64,000 nucleotides of DNA from Heterohyrax brucei (taxonomy: Eukaryota > Chordata > Mammalia > Hyracoidea > Procaviidae): contig CM053143.1 in assembly GCA_028571685.1 (NCBI GenBank), positions 7,803,501-7,867,500 on the forward strand, given 5' to 3'. Position numbers and translations under genes: made by a program. This document shows, piece by piece, positions 23,442-35,850 of this stretch. The notes under the pieces were generated by a model that ran no database searches, was not told where the DNA came from, and saw only the letters and a program-made list of their open reading frames with translations. Within the stretch, counting starts at the first letter, position 1; each line of letters starts with the position of its first letter.

Positions 23442-23773
23442 GTTGAGGACAGGGTAGGAAAAACAAGGAGCTAGTGAAGGGGAGAGTGAGCTGGGGACCA
23501 CACTCATCTGTTTCACCAGGCTTCTGTCCATCATTCCCACTGGTCCCAGCCCTGACACAGCAAGAATCTAGACACACAAGTGTCCTCTAGAGGTTCAGTA
23601 ATATTAACCATTTCACACGTGAGGAGAAGGTGGAGTCCATCAGATTATAACTCTAATGGTTTGTCACACTGCAGTTCTAACTGCCATTGGCCTCCACGAG
23701 GAGGGTATGATCTTGGCCCAAAGGATAACTGTTACAGGCTTCTGAAAACAGGAGCTCTCCATATGCCAGGCTG
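23442..23773. other. Unique intronic sequence
   Basis: Nothing recognised. Confidence 0.55.
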
Positions 23774-24128
23774 ATTGGTCGTGGTGCTAACCTTTACACG
23801 CTTGGCTACTAATTCAAAGGGTGGAAGTTCCAGTCCACATAATATCCACTGCCCATTGCCGCTGAGTGGATTCTGACTCAGTGGCTCCATAAGCCACAGT
23901 AGATCTAGCCCCACAGAACTCCTAAGGAGCACCTGGTGCATCTCAACTGCTAGCAGCTGTGGCACTTAACCACTATACAACCAGGGTTTCCAGAATACCC
24001 ACAGGTAGCTCATCAGAAAGGTCTGGTGATCTACTTTCAAAAAATTCAGCCACTGCAAACTCTACAGAGTACAGGGCTACTCTGACGCACATGAAGCTGC
24101 CGTGAGTCAAATCAGACTCAGTGGTAAC
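23774..24128 (+). repeat. AfroSINE, long variant, split by an antisense AfroSINE
   Basis: The head half is at 23774-23846 (GGTGCTAACC...GTTCCAGTCCAC). The remainder is at 23993-24128 (GAAAGGTCTGGTGATCTACTTTC ... GTGAGTCAAATCAGACTC). Confidence 0.82.
23847..23992 (-). repeat. AfroSINE, antisense, nested in an older SINE
   Basis: CCCATTGCCGCTGAGTGG to CACTATACAACCAGGGTTTCC. It interrupts the plus-strand long variant between its head and middle. Confidence 0.9.
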
Positions 24129-25055
24129 CATCTTCTTACTTGGTTATAGAAGCTTTAGGAACGTTAGTTGCAGAGGGACCCTAAGAGGTGTGCTACTTAG
24201 CGTGGGCTGTGTGGCCCAGGAGAGCACTCACTAAGGACAACCGGACCACACCTGCCTACTAATATGCCAGTGGGATCAAAGAACTAGACAAGCAATACTC
24301 CATAAAAACAGGACATGACCTGACTGATAACTGGACTATATCCCGTCTACCGGTACAGCTACCATACAGCCAGTGCAGGCTGAACTCGCCCTCGTCATTT
24401 ACTATCTAATATGTTGGGTCTCCTCAGAAATGTCTTGCTCTTGCTCTCTCTAACCAAAGTGCTCTCAACTAAGGAAACAAACAAAAAAAAAGATTCACAG
24501 CTATGAAGACAGTAAAACTTCACCCTCAATTTTTTTCCATTGGGTTACTACTTGAAACAATATAAAAATTCCTTTAAATGGACTTTTAATTTTAAAATAT
24601 TTGCAAGACTTAAAAGACAGCATGACACTGAAACTTAATTTCAGAAAAAAAATCAGAAGAAATTTCATTACAGGCTTAAATGGGAGTTTTAATATGTGTA
24701 CTGAATTGATAAGAAGTTTGAATACTTGCAGTGATCTGTAGCAATATATGATAAGCTGTTTCAAGGTAAAATTGAATAATTAATCATTTAATACATATTT
24801 GAAAAGTTTCGAGTTTATAATAAGAAAAGTTTTATAGTAATTTAAAGTATTAACTCATATCTTCACATTGAATGTTTAATAAAAAACTGAAAAGAATGTT
24901 TGCCTTGATTATTCCTACTTCCCACCTTTCTTCTGCCTCCAGAAAAGCTCATGTGTACATGAATAATGAGATCTCTGTGAAACTTCAGATCCATTCACAG
25001 TTGAAAGCAAAGACAGATGATCAACTATTAAAGTTTTGTTTCTCTTTCTCTCTTT
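24129..25055. other. Unique AT-rich intronic sequence
   Basis: Bases 24490-24900 are very AT-rich. No element recognised. Confidence 0.55.
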
Positions 25056-25365
25056 TTTAATTGTGTTTGAGTGAAAGCATACAATCCAATTTAAATTTGC
25101 ATGCCCGCCCACCTGCAGCTCCCTCTGCTCTCCTTGCCTGATGACAGCACACTCCCCCTTTCCATTCTATACATGTCATACCCTCTTAACAATCTCCTGT
25201 CACCTCTTCTCCACTCTTCCCAGTCCCCTGTAGCAAAAGGCCAGTAGTATGGTATCCTATAGATGCACAGAACCATAAAGGGCACACCCAATATGGTCAC
25301 TCTATGTCCCCGAGTCCAATCCATTCCTGTCCGAAGAATTGACCTCAGTAATGAGTTATGATCAG
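25056..25365 (-). mobile_element. L1 3' UTR, antisense, 5'-truncated
   Basis: The inverse of the 31292 copy: GAGTGAAAGCATACAATCC at the left, GATGACAGCACACTCCCCC, GTATCCTATAGATGCACAG and GGTCACTCTATGTCC further right. Confidence 0.85.
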
Positions 25366-25403
25366 GGGCTTTTTAAAAAAAAAAAATTAATGCCTTTGTC
25401 AGG

Positions 25404-25600
25404 ATCTCTACAGATGCAAATGCTTAACATACTTGGCTGCTAACCACAAAGTTGCCATTTCAAGCCTATCCAGAGGTGCCTTGGAAGAAAGATCTGGCAA
25501 TCTCCATCTGAAAACTCAGTTACTGAAACCCCTATGGAGCTAAGTTCTACTCTGACCCACATGGGGTCTCCATAAGTCACAGTGGACTTGACTGAAATTA
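25404..25600 (+). repeat. AfroSINE, long variant
   Basis: AGATGCAAATGCTTAACATACTTGG, TTGGAAGAAAGATCTGGCAATC, CCACATGGGGTCTCCATAAG. The first bases of the head are lost. Confidence 0.9.
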
Positions 25601-25721
25601 GTTAATGACTTTGCTAATGAAAGCAATGCATTCCAACATTATACTTCTTTAACATAAGCTTCATCCCCATAATTGGAAACAGTAGTTTTTAAAGTCCCTT
25701 CAAGACTGATGGATTAATGGA

Positions 25722-25869
25722 TTGTTTAGTTCATTTATTTAATAATTCATTTATTCAGCAAATTATTTATGCAGTCCTTACTATGCCTCAGGCATAATGT
25801 CAGGTGCTGGAAATTAAAAATGATGAAGTAGTTGGTGACTTCAGTCAGGAGGCCTAATGAAACAGGAAG
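25722..25869 (-). repeat. L2-type LINE 3' end, antisense
   Basis: TCATTTATTCAGCAAATTATTTATGCA then CTATGCCTCAGGCATAATG is the inverse of the ancient L2 3' end. The right limit is uncertain. Confidence 0.6.
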
Positions 25870-26276
25870 GGACACAGACACATAAGAGAGCTGTCAAAGC
25901 AGTATCAGAGGGTTGTGAAATCATAGGGGGTTAGAGGGAGAGTGAGGGAGGATTCTATCAGTCACATGATCATGGACTGAGCAGCACACTTGACTCCCTT
26001 CCACAAAACGCCAGGTAGCTTCCCTGCCTCTGGTGGAAGGGAACGGAAGCACAGCTCAAGGGTGGTGCACGGCCGGGTTCAGATGACACAAATGTGCCAG
26101 GCATTTAAGGCAACAGGTGAGGTATGCTTCCTGGTTTGTATCTTCCTGGGGTTGTAACAACAGTTAACACTGGGGACTGTACCAAAATTCCTGAAATCCT
26201 CATTTTCCTTGTGTTCTGGGGCACATTTTCATTTTCCTGTCTTTCCTCCATAAATTACCGCCTCTGTAAAGGAGTT
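25870..26276. other. Unique intronic sequence
   Basis: Nothing recognised beyond possible further L2 remnants at its left. Confidence 0.5.
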
Positions 26277-26428
26277 CAGAGCTATGGTAGCACACTGGTT
26301 AAGAGCTTGGCTGCTAACCAAAAGATCATCAGTCTGAAACCACCAGTTGTTCCTTGGAAACCCTATGGAGCAGTTCTACTCTGTCCTACAGGGTTGCTAT
26401 GCATTGGAATCATCTCAACAGCAATGGG
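26277..26428 (+). repeat. AfroSINE, short variant
   Basis: GGTAGCACACTGGTTAAGAGC through TCATCTCAACAGCAATGGG. Confidence 0.92.
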
Positions 26429-26529
26429 TATAAACATGTTTAAAATTTGTATCTTCATCCTGAACCTGCCTTTGAGGTTCTGATCTCTATAAACAACTGC
26501 TTCTTTAATATCTCCTATTAAGTGATACG

Positions 26530-26702
26530 GAAACCCCGGTGGTGTAGTAGTTAAGTGTTCTGTCCACCAACCAAAAGGTCAGCAGTTGGAACCTGCCAGG
26601 TACTCCTTTGGAAAATCCATGGGGGCAGTTCTACTCTGTTTTATAGAGTCTCCACGAATCACAATTGATGGCAGTGGGTTTGGTTTGCTTTTTTTTTTTT
26701 TC
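26530..26702 (+). repeat. AfroSINE, short variant
   Basis: GAAACCCCGGTGGTGTAGTAG to GGCAGTGGGTTTGGTTTGC and a T run of 12. Confidence 0.93.
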
Positions 26703-27084
26703 CTTTTTGAGTGATACGTAAAAGGCAATCAGGCTTAATGTGTTCAAAATTGTTCAAAATGGCCCTCATGCTTTGATTTCCCTTGCTCCCCTATCCTGCC
26801 ACACACTACCTGGCACCTAAGTTCTGGAGTCATCCTTGACACCAACCTCCCCTCACCTGCAATCCTTACCAACACCTAACCATTAGTGACTGCTGCCAGT
26901 TTCCCCTCTTTATTGCCTTGGCATTTCTTTCTATTTCCACCACAACTACCCTAGCTCACCTGGAAATCTCTCACATGGATTTCCCTCTCCTGTCTGGTCT
27001 CTGCATCTGCTCTGACTCACTGCCAGGCTATTTTTCCATCCTGCGTTCAGAGGCATCTTTTTACAATATTAATTTGGAAATGTT
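26703..27084. other. Unique intronic sequence
   Basis: C/T-rich on the plus strand at 26770-27000; no element recognised. Confidence 0.55.
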
Positions 27085-27300
27085 ATCCTGTTACAGATCG
27101 AAAAAGGGACGTTGAGGTCCCAACCCCTGTACCTGTGAATGTGACCTTGTTTGGAAACAGGGGTTTTCTTTTATTATCAGCTAAGTTAAATAAGCTCATG
27201 CTGGACTAGGGTTGGTCCTCATCCCTTCTGAATGGTGTTTTATAAAATGGGGGAAGAGACGTTGAAATAGAGTCAGACACACGGGTGACAACCTGTGAGG
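27085..27300 (+). mobile_element. MLT1-like LTR fragment (ERVL-MaLR)
   Basis: Ancient fossil. It shows GTCCCAACCCCTGTACCTG, GTGACCTTGTTTGGAAAC and AGGGTTGGTCCTCATCCC in MLT1 order; the 3' half is not recognised. Confidence 0.65.
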
Positions 27301-27719
27301 ACCCATCTGTAAGCCAAAGAAACACACCCCACTGCTTAGAACACCTCAACAGCATTCCCACTGTTTTTAGGAAAAAGAATGTGGCTCCCGACTTGGCCTC
27401 TAAAGCCCAGAGGATCTGGTCCCTTGATCCTCTCCAGCCTCCCATGTTCCCTCCATAACCACTGCTCAGGCGGCACTGCCTGGCTCTGGACTGTGTGATG
27501 CGAAGGTGCCACAGTTCTTCCTAACACCAGGCCTTCATACATGCTGACCCTCGGCTTCAGTCAGCTTTCCTCTCCCAGTCTTTCCTTCGCCTGATGGCCC
27601 TTACTCACCCCCAGGGAACACTTTCCTGATTAGATCAATTCCTGCCATTAAATGCTCGCAAGCCACTATGCCTTTTAATATTTATTACAGTTATATTTTA
27701 ACTTATAAGATGCTTTGAT
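27301..27719. other. Unique intronic sequence
   Basis: Nothing recognised; fairly GC-balanced compared with its neighbours. Confidence 0.5.
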
Positions 27720-27856
27720 TAATTTCCTCTTCCATGAGACTGTATGTTCCAGGAGACAGGGACTGTATCCTATTTTCTTTCCTCTTCTCATTATTCTAAG
27801 ACCACTGCCTAGAACACTGCCAGCAGTTAATAAATATTCATTGAATAGACGCAGGA
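27720..27856 (+). repeat. L2-type LINE 3' end
   Basis: CCAGGAGACAGGGACTGTATCC, CTGCCTAGAACACTGCCAGCA and AATAAATATTCATTGAATAG keep the L2 order. Confidence 0.7.
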
Positions 27857-28269
27857 TGAAGCACACAGATGCATTCTAATTTCACATGCAGGTTATCTTC
27901 TGTAACTTGGTAGTTTCCTGAAAAAACACAGGGTTTCTCATAGCATCTCACAGTGAGCTCTATTTATTGATGTGGTTTGACCAAAAAGCTTTACTTCATT
28001 TCCAAACATTTTCTGGGTGTAGTCCACCCCTCTGAAAAATACAGCTCTGCCCTTTTCTGTCCTGTTGAGAGAAAACCTTAAAAGTCTACACTGAAGTTGA
28101 GGACAAAATTTTCAGAGCAGAGAACAAAATTTTTGCTCTAATTAGTAGTTAATAATTTAACTACTTAAGGCATTAGCAAGCAGTTTTTGTTGCTTCCATG
28201 TTGCCTCCAACACTATTTTCTGGAACAGACGAATGCCTAGAAAGATTTAAGCAGCCTTTTTTTTCCAGT
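27857..28269. other. Unique intronic sequence
   Basis: Nothing recognised. Confidence 0.55.
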
Positions 28270-29085
28270 TTCTTACCACTCTTGAGTTGGTTCTGACTCA
28301 CAGTGGCCTCATGTACAATACGACAGAACATGCCTAGTCTGGCGTGAGCTTCAAAATCATTGTTATACGAGAGCCCACCGTTGCAGCCGCTCTGTCAACC
28401 CCTTTTGTGGCGTGTCTTCCTCTTTTTCTCTGTCTGTTGATCCAGTGTGACATCTTGCTCCACAGACTAGTCCCTCCTGATGACATGTCCACAGTATTTG
28501 AGTGTCACTGTCTCTGTTAGTTATCTAGAGCTGCTGCAACAGAAATGCCACCAGCGGACGGCTTTAACAGAAGCTGATTCCCTGACAGTCTGGGAGGCTA
28601 GAAGTCCAAATTCACAGACTGCCAGCTCTGGGGAAGCCTTTTTCTCTCTGTGGGCACTGAAGGAGGTCCTGGTCATCAATCTTCCCTAGCTGAGAAGTTT
28701 CTAAACATACAGACCTCAGGTCCAGAGGTCACACTATTCTCCTGGTGCTTGTTTCTTGGTAGGATGAGGTTCCCCTGTTTCTCTCCTTTATAAATAAAAG
28801 AGACTGACTTAAAATCCAACGAGTCTCGTCTTGCAGACTGAGTCCTGCCTCACTAGTATAGCTGCCTCCAATCCTGCCTCTGTAAGATCATAGAGGTAAG
28901 TTTATAGCATACAAGACAGTCACATCAGATGACAGAATGGTGGACATCACAAACCCTGGGAATCCTAGTCTAGCCATGTCAACACACATTTTTTATGGTG
29001 TACAATTCAATTCCTAATACCATCCTTGCTTTTAAGGAGCATTCTGGTTGAACTTCTTCCAAAACAGATCTGGTAGTTCTGATTT
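28270..29085 (-). mobile_element. RTE LINE 3' fragment, antisense, split by an LTR
   Basis: Left part 28270-28514: inverse RTE tail (GAGTTGGTTCTGACTCACAG) to GATGACATGTCCACAGTA. Right part 29020-29085 continues at the expected place, CCATCCTTGCTTTTAAGGAGC to CTTCCAAAACAGATC. This is the same segment as 5150-5420 of the other antisense copy. Confidence 0.87.
28515..29019 (-). mobile_element. Solo LTR, MaLR/ERVL-type, antisense, inside an RTE fragment
   Basis: Fossil LTR. The left edge TGTTAGTTATCTAGAGC is the inverse of the family 3' end and the right edge GTACAATTCAATTCC the inverse of its start. Degraded copy; a 5-bp duplication is no longer clear. Confidence 0.78.
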
Positions 29086-29099
29086 ATTTTTCAGACTCT

Positions 29100-29312
29100 G
29101 AGCTGTTGTTATCACAGAGTGCCATGGAGCCTATTCCCACTAACTACAACCCCACACGACAGAGCAGAACTCTGCCATAGGGTCTTCCTGGTTGTCATCT
29201 GTAGAGAATCAGGTTGCCAGGTCTTTTTCCTATGGTGTCAGTAGGGGTCTGAACCACCAATCTTTTGGTTTGAAGCCCAGAACTTAACCATTTGTACCAC
29301 AAGAGCACCTTC
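29100..29312 (-). repeat. AfroSINE, long variant, antisense
   Basis: GAGTGCCATGGAGCC near the left, GAGAATCAGGTTGCCAGGTC in the middle, and AATCTTTTGGTTTGAAGCCC plus CTTAACCATTTGTACCAC at the right. Confidence 0.87.
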
Positions 29313-30917
<1,605 letters not shown>

Positions 30918-31291
30918 TTAAATACAACACAGGAAGAAGCTACTCAACTCTAAACAGCCCCTTCCTCTAACAGACTATGGATTCAACAGTTACTTAAAGA
31001 GTACCCACCTTGGTGTGGCCTATTCCAAGTTTCACTTTAAAGTCACCCTAAATTCTCGAAGCAGAGTTGCCAGGGCAAACTAAAACTGGTGTTCAGTGAC
31101 AGTGTCAGCGTGGATGACGGTCTTGAACCCTTGGTCACACTGACAGGATCTGTACAATCTTGTACAATCTACTTCACTAAAATAAAGTGTAATTTAATAC
31201 CTGTCAACATGTGTATATCTGCAATCCTGGCTGAAGATTTTAGCTTCCAAGAGTTTGCGGTGGCTAAAAAAAATATTATTCCTGCACCCTA

Positions 31292-31676
31292 AGAACTCTA
31301 CTAAAAGACCACAATTGATGGCTGAAGGCCTGAGAGGTCCCCTGGGAGCATGGCCCCTAGACCTGATGCTGCCCCAATCATAGATCATTACTGAGGTCAA
31401 CTCTTCAGATAGGAATGGAATGCACTTGGGGACACAGAGTGACCATACCATGTGTGTACTTGTTGGTTCTGTGCATCTATAGGATGTCATCCTACTGGCC
31501 TCTTAGTAGAGAGGGGTGGAGAGGAGGGGACAGGAGACTATTATGAGGATATGACTTGCACGGAAAGGAAAGGAGGAGTGTGCTGTCACTGGGCAAGGAG
31601 AGCAGTGGGAGCTGCAGATAGGTGGTCATACAAATTCGAATTGTAAACTTTCACTCAATCACAATTAAAAAATAAA
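31292..31676 (+). mobile_element. L1 3' UTR, 5'-truncated
   Basis: ACTAAAAGACCACAATTGATGG, GGAGCATGGCCCCTAGACC, GGATGTCATCCTACTGGCC, then GTAAACTTTCACTCAATCACAATT and an A-rich tail. It lies opposite to NR3C2. Confidence 0.87.
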
Positions 31677-31844
31677 ATGTTACTCTCTACTTCTCATACT
31701 CCAGGGTAACGGCAGACTCCAACAACATTTTAAAGTAGAATAAACATCCTCAACACCTGACTCTCACTCTTCTGAAAGTCCTCCTTTTGGAGCACTGAGC
31801 CCTCCATTTGTTCTTTTTCACACCCTTGATATTCCCAATAGCTG

Positions 31845-32001
31845 AGACCCGGTGGTACAGCGGTTAACAGCTTAGGTGCTAACCAAGAGGTAGGTAGTTT
31901 GAATCCACCAGTTGCCCCTTGGAAACCCTATGGAGCAATTCTACTTTGTCCTATAGGATCTCTATGAATCAAAACTGACTCGACTGCAGCAGGTTTGGTT
32001 T
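31845..32001 (+). repeat. AfroSINE, short variant
   Basis: CCGGTGGTACAGCGGTTAACAG to GACTCGACTGCAGCAGG. Confidence 0.92.
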
Positions 32002-32198
32002 CTCTTCTCAGTGGCACTGTGTTATTGTCTCTGTAGAGTTTCACCTGGGTAAGCTCTTGGAGGAATCAGTCATTGGAGCCTTCGCCCATCTTTTTTCTTG
32101 TGGTTGATGATGGATCATAGGTAATCTCTGGAATTGCTTTGGATTAATGAATTTATGGGATAATGTGAGATTAATCCTAAATTGTAATGTTTACATTT

Positions 32199-32400
32199 CC
32201 GGTTCCAGCTGCTGTAGATTCTGACTTATGGCAACTCAGTGTGTATCAGATTAGATCAGTACTCCACAGGGTTTCAGTGGCTGATTTTTCAAAGCAGGTC
32301 TTGAGGCCTTTCTTCCAAGGCACTGCTGGGGGGACTTGAAATGTCAATCTTTGAGCTACAAGCTGAGCATGCTGACAGCTTGCACTACTCAGGGATACCC
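32199..32400 (-). repeat. AfroSINE, long variant, antisense
   Basis: CAGCTGCTGTAGATTCTGAC, the long middle GGTTTCAGTGGCTGATTTTTC and GGCCTTTCTTCCAAGGC, then a degraded head ending CACTACTCAGGGATACC. Confidence 0.87.
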
Positions 32401-32514
32401 TCTGTAATCAACAGGGGTCTTATTTTTAAAAACAAACAAAAGACAACTCCATAGGTTAAAAAAATGATTAAAGTAGGAATTTTAGGGATGACTAAAATGG
32501 CTGGGGTGATGTCT

Positions 32515-32678
32515 TTTGACAGAATCACTTACATGGTTATGAGCTCAGCTGCTAACCAGAGAGACTGGCAGTTTGAATCCACTAGCCACTCCTTGGTAGC
32601 CCTACATAGGGCAGTACTACTCTGCTGTGGGGCCCCTATAAGTCTGAATTAACTGGCTGGCAATGGGTTTTGTTTTCC
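32515..32678 (+). repeat. AfroSINE, head degraded
   Basis: CAGCTGCTAACCAGAGAGAC, CCTTGGTAGCCCTACATAGG, tail GGCTGGCAATGGG. Confidence 0.82.
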
Positions 32679-32696
32679 TACAAATTATTATTAAAA

Positions 32697-32850
32697 AAAA
32701 TCATTGCTGTCGAGTCAATTCTGACTCATAGGGTCAATTCTGACCCTATAGGACAGAGTAAAACAGCCCTGCTGAGTTTCCAAGGAACAGCTGGTAGCTT
32801 CAAACTGCCGACCTTTCCACTAGCAGCCACACCACACGCTGCCAGCAGGT
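32697..32850 (-). repeat. AfroSINE, antisense, with a short internal duplication
   Basis: GTCAATTCTGACTCATAGG is followed at once by a second GTCAATTCTGACCCTATAG, so about 20 bp are doubled. The inverse head ends at CACTAGCAGCC. Confidence 0.88.
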
Positions 32851-32979
32851 CTACCTACTCGACAGGCCTGGTATATTAGGCTTATGCTTACATTAGCTGT
32901 GATTATATGAGACGTTGTGAATGGGCTGAGCTTGTGCTTTCACAAATGTATGTTAGTTACTTTACTATTATTCTCAGAG

Positions 32980-33138
32980 AAACCGTGGTGGCATAGTGGT
33001 TAAGTGCTATGGCTGCTAACCAAAAGGTTGGCAGTTCAAACCCTCCAGGCACTCCTTAGAAACTATCAGGCAGTTCTACTTTGTCCTATAGGGTTGCCAA
33101 GAGTCAGAATCGACTCAACAGAAACAGATTTGGTTATT
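32980..33138 (+). repeat. AfroSINE, short variant
   Basis: GAAACCGTGGTGGCATAGTGG to CAACAGAAACAGATTTGG; 270 bp from the donor of the 351-bp exon. Confidence 0.93.
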
Positions 33139-33407
33139 TTGGTTCAGCATTCTTGGGATGAAATTTTCTACTTCAGTTATCAGTGTAAGAGACACACGGA
33201 TTACATCAACCACAGAACACTTTACTCTGTATTCTGAGAACTAATTAGCATATTTACCAGATTTATTCTACATAATCAATTTGGTTATCCGTTTAAAATT
33301 TTTGGTATCAAGTTTAATGGAAAGCAATTCCCAACAGTACTTTTGGATATGGGGTGAATCTACTGCCCTGCTCAGGATGCAGACCATGAAAGGAGAGGTA
33401 GTCCTAC

Positions 33408-33758
33408 CTGGAAGTACCTTTGCCCACTTCACAACTTGAATCATCTGTTTGCCTGCTAAGCGGTTTAGCGTGGAGAGTAGATTTTCAGCCGTATCTGGTT
33501 GTGAGCTGTCATAGCCAGCATATACAATCTCAGGTTCGATGTTTTCAAGGATCATAGACGGGGAAGGCGTAAGTGCTCGTGAGATCGTGGAGAGCTGAGG
33601 AACCAGTGCTGTATTGACTGAGGGCTCTTTTGCAGGGGCAATGTACGTTGTCCCTTCCTCAGGACTCTGGGGCGGTGGGGGTGGGGGAGGTGGCTGCTGC
33701 TGCTGCGGCTGGTCCTCATGAATCCCTTTTAACTTGCCCAACTTCTTTGACTTACGAG
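33408..33758 (-). CDS. NR3C2: Mineralocorticoid receptor, hinge and N-terminal ligand-binding-domain exon (exon 5 by human numbering)
   Basis: This is an internal exon of the aldosterone/cortisol receptor. On the minus strand it follows an AACAG acceptor with a run of ten T's and ends at CCAG|GTAGGA, giving 351 bp in phase 1 at both ends. The protein starts [17 protein letters not shown], passes through a Gln4-Pro8 hinge stretch and continues to [10 protein letters not shown]. The first residues complete the end of the nuclear-localisation/hinge segment after the zinc fingers. The C-terminal third is helix 1 to helix 3 of the ligand-binding domain. The steroid contacts equal to human Asn770 (STLN), Ala773 and Gln776 (AGKQ) are intact. 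Against the human protein as recalled, four changes are seen: E to D and K to Q in the hinge, and V to S and V to I in the TPSPxMxLEN stretch. An open frame continues into the intron after the donor, but that part is not gene. Confidence 0.98.
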
Positions 33759-35694
33759 CTGTTAAAAAAAAAAGTTTATAAACGATAAGGGCAAATTAAA
33801 ATGAAGTTTGGAATATATGAGTTAAATTTCAATCAAACATTGTCTTATATTCGATAAAGCATATGTCTAAAAAGGTCTTCTTATGCCAGTAGAAGCACTG
33901 CCTTTTCAATATTTTTCTAAAAGAAAATGTACACAGCCCAATTTTTATTCATCACATAACACAGGAGAGCAAATCCCTCTCTCCCTTAATTCATGCTGCA
34001 AGTCTTCACAAGGTGTCTGAAAGATACTCTATAAAGCTACACAGGATGTTAGCTAGCTTTATACTTTCCTCAACAAGTTTCAGCAGTGTCGGGGAGACAA
34101 GAAATGTATCACAAAACTGTCTTCTAGGGCAGACAGAGACAAGGTACCACAGTAAAAATGGTAACAGCTAAAATTTTCAGAAAGTATACTAATAACAAAC
34201 ACTTTGCTGAAGACTCTATACTAACAATTTACCAATTTTTATGGGAAGACTGTATCCCAGTTCTCACTTTATCATAAGGAACCATACATCAGGGAGGTTA
34301 AGAAATTTTTCCAAGATCACATAGGCAGTATATGTGAAATCCAGGGGAAGAGTTCAGAGAAAGGGCAAATTACTTCATATAGTAACAAACTACATAAGTC
34401 ACAACTCAATATGGCATGAACTAAAATTTGCCGTACATTATGGACCAAAGAGCTGTCAACAAGGATGGCCTGATTGAGTTTATTTTCCTGGTGGTGTCTC
34501 TATTCCCTCTCATTATGTTTCCCTTGCCCCTTACCTGTACCTGTCGGGTGCCATCTACCACTCACTCTTCACATTGTGATCCATGAGCAGCTACTTGCTT
34601 ACACATGGTACGTTACGCACATGTAACTAACCCTGCGCTCCCAGGTACATCATGAACTAGGTGTTCCTCCTCTTTCACAGGGCCACCAGGACCTTGGAAA
34701 TACTATACTTAGAGAAAGTGATTCACAGATTCTGCTGAGTAAGTGGGAGAACAATGAAACTCAAAGTAATCCCTGCAACAAGAGGGAGGAATTAATTCCA
34801 AGTTGGAGAGTTAGTGAATCTCTAAGAATAGTAATCACATAAACAAAAAATCCAAGTCTAAGTTATAGATACTCTCTCTCCTAAAATCTGTCCCACTCTA
34901 GTTTTTAAAAAAAATAAAATCAAACAACTTAGCTATTATACAGTCTAGAACTCAAAAATATCAAAACGCTATACAAGAACTCTGATTTAGATTTTTTTTT
35001 TAGGAAGTCACATTATTTACACATGTTCTGATTAATCCAGCAGAGTCCTTGTTTATGCTTGGTTTCCTAGCATGGTTACTGCTCACTCCCAAAAATATCC
35101 TATTATGGACAATAAATAATGCAGTCATTTTAATTAACTCTTATTAACTTTTAATAGCAATTACTATATTGCCATATTCCACTCAAGGGCTCTTAAAATA
35201 GAAAATGGGTAAATGAAAGAAAACGTGGGGAAATGTAGGTTGATAGACACCTGGAAGATGGATAAACAAATGGACGGACAGAAAGACAAGAAAGCCTAGT
35301 GCCAAACTGAAATTAGGGCTGAGTTAATAACTTACCTGGCAATTGTACAGCATTTAATTTATTTTAAAATCTTAACCACACACATTCTGCTTCCCCCTAA
35401 AAATACAAGGGGGCCCTCAGAGGATACAAACTTAACCTAGATTCACGCCACATCATTTAATGTGATTATAAAATAACCATTCATGTTTACATGGCCACCA
35501 ATATTTATCAAGAAAACTTGGGCACTTCAGATAAAAGATACCATATAATGTTATAAATATTCTACATACTTTAAAGCATGGAACTGAGCACAAGAGACAG
35601 AGAAAGCGTAATTCTTGACTTTAAAGAGTTCAAAATAAGCTAAATGATTTTAAAATTTCCATTGTTCCATGGATTCACAGACTCTTCTGCAACA
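33759..35694. other. Repeat-poor sequence upstream of the 351-bp NR3C2 exon
   Basis: Nearly 1.9 kb with only an ancient MIR/L2-like remnant at about 34280-34355 (GGGAGGTTAAGAAATTTTTCC, AGATCACATAGGCAG). No young element. Confidence 0.6.
34280..34355 (-). repeat. MIR-like remnant, antisense
   Basis: GGAGGTTAAGAAATTTTTCCAAGATCACATAGG matches the inverse of the MIR core/3' segment only loosely. Confidence 0.5.
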
Positions 35695-35850
35695 GGAAAC
35701 CCTGGTGGTATAGCAGTTGTGACAGGGCTGCTAACCAAAAGGTCAGCAGGCTGAATCTACCAGATCTCCTTGGAAACTCTGTGGGAAAGTTCTCCTCTGT
35801 CCCACAGGGTTGTTTTAAGTTGGAATTGGCTTGATGACAGTGGGTTCAGT
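35695..35850 (+). repeat. AfroSINE, short variant
   Basis: GGAAACCCTGGTGGTATAGCAG to GGCTTGATGACAGTGGG. Confidence 0.93.

Noticed and set aside
33268-33741. 157-residue open frame as a complete small gene
   Set aside because: Only the part down to 33408 is NR3C2 exon; the rest is read-through past a good donor, and its ATG is an internal position of the receptor or lies downstream of the true exon start.
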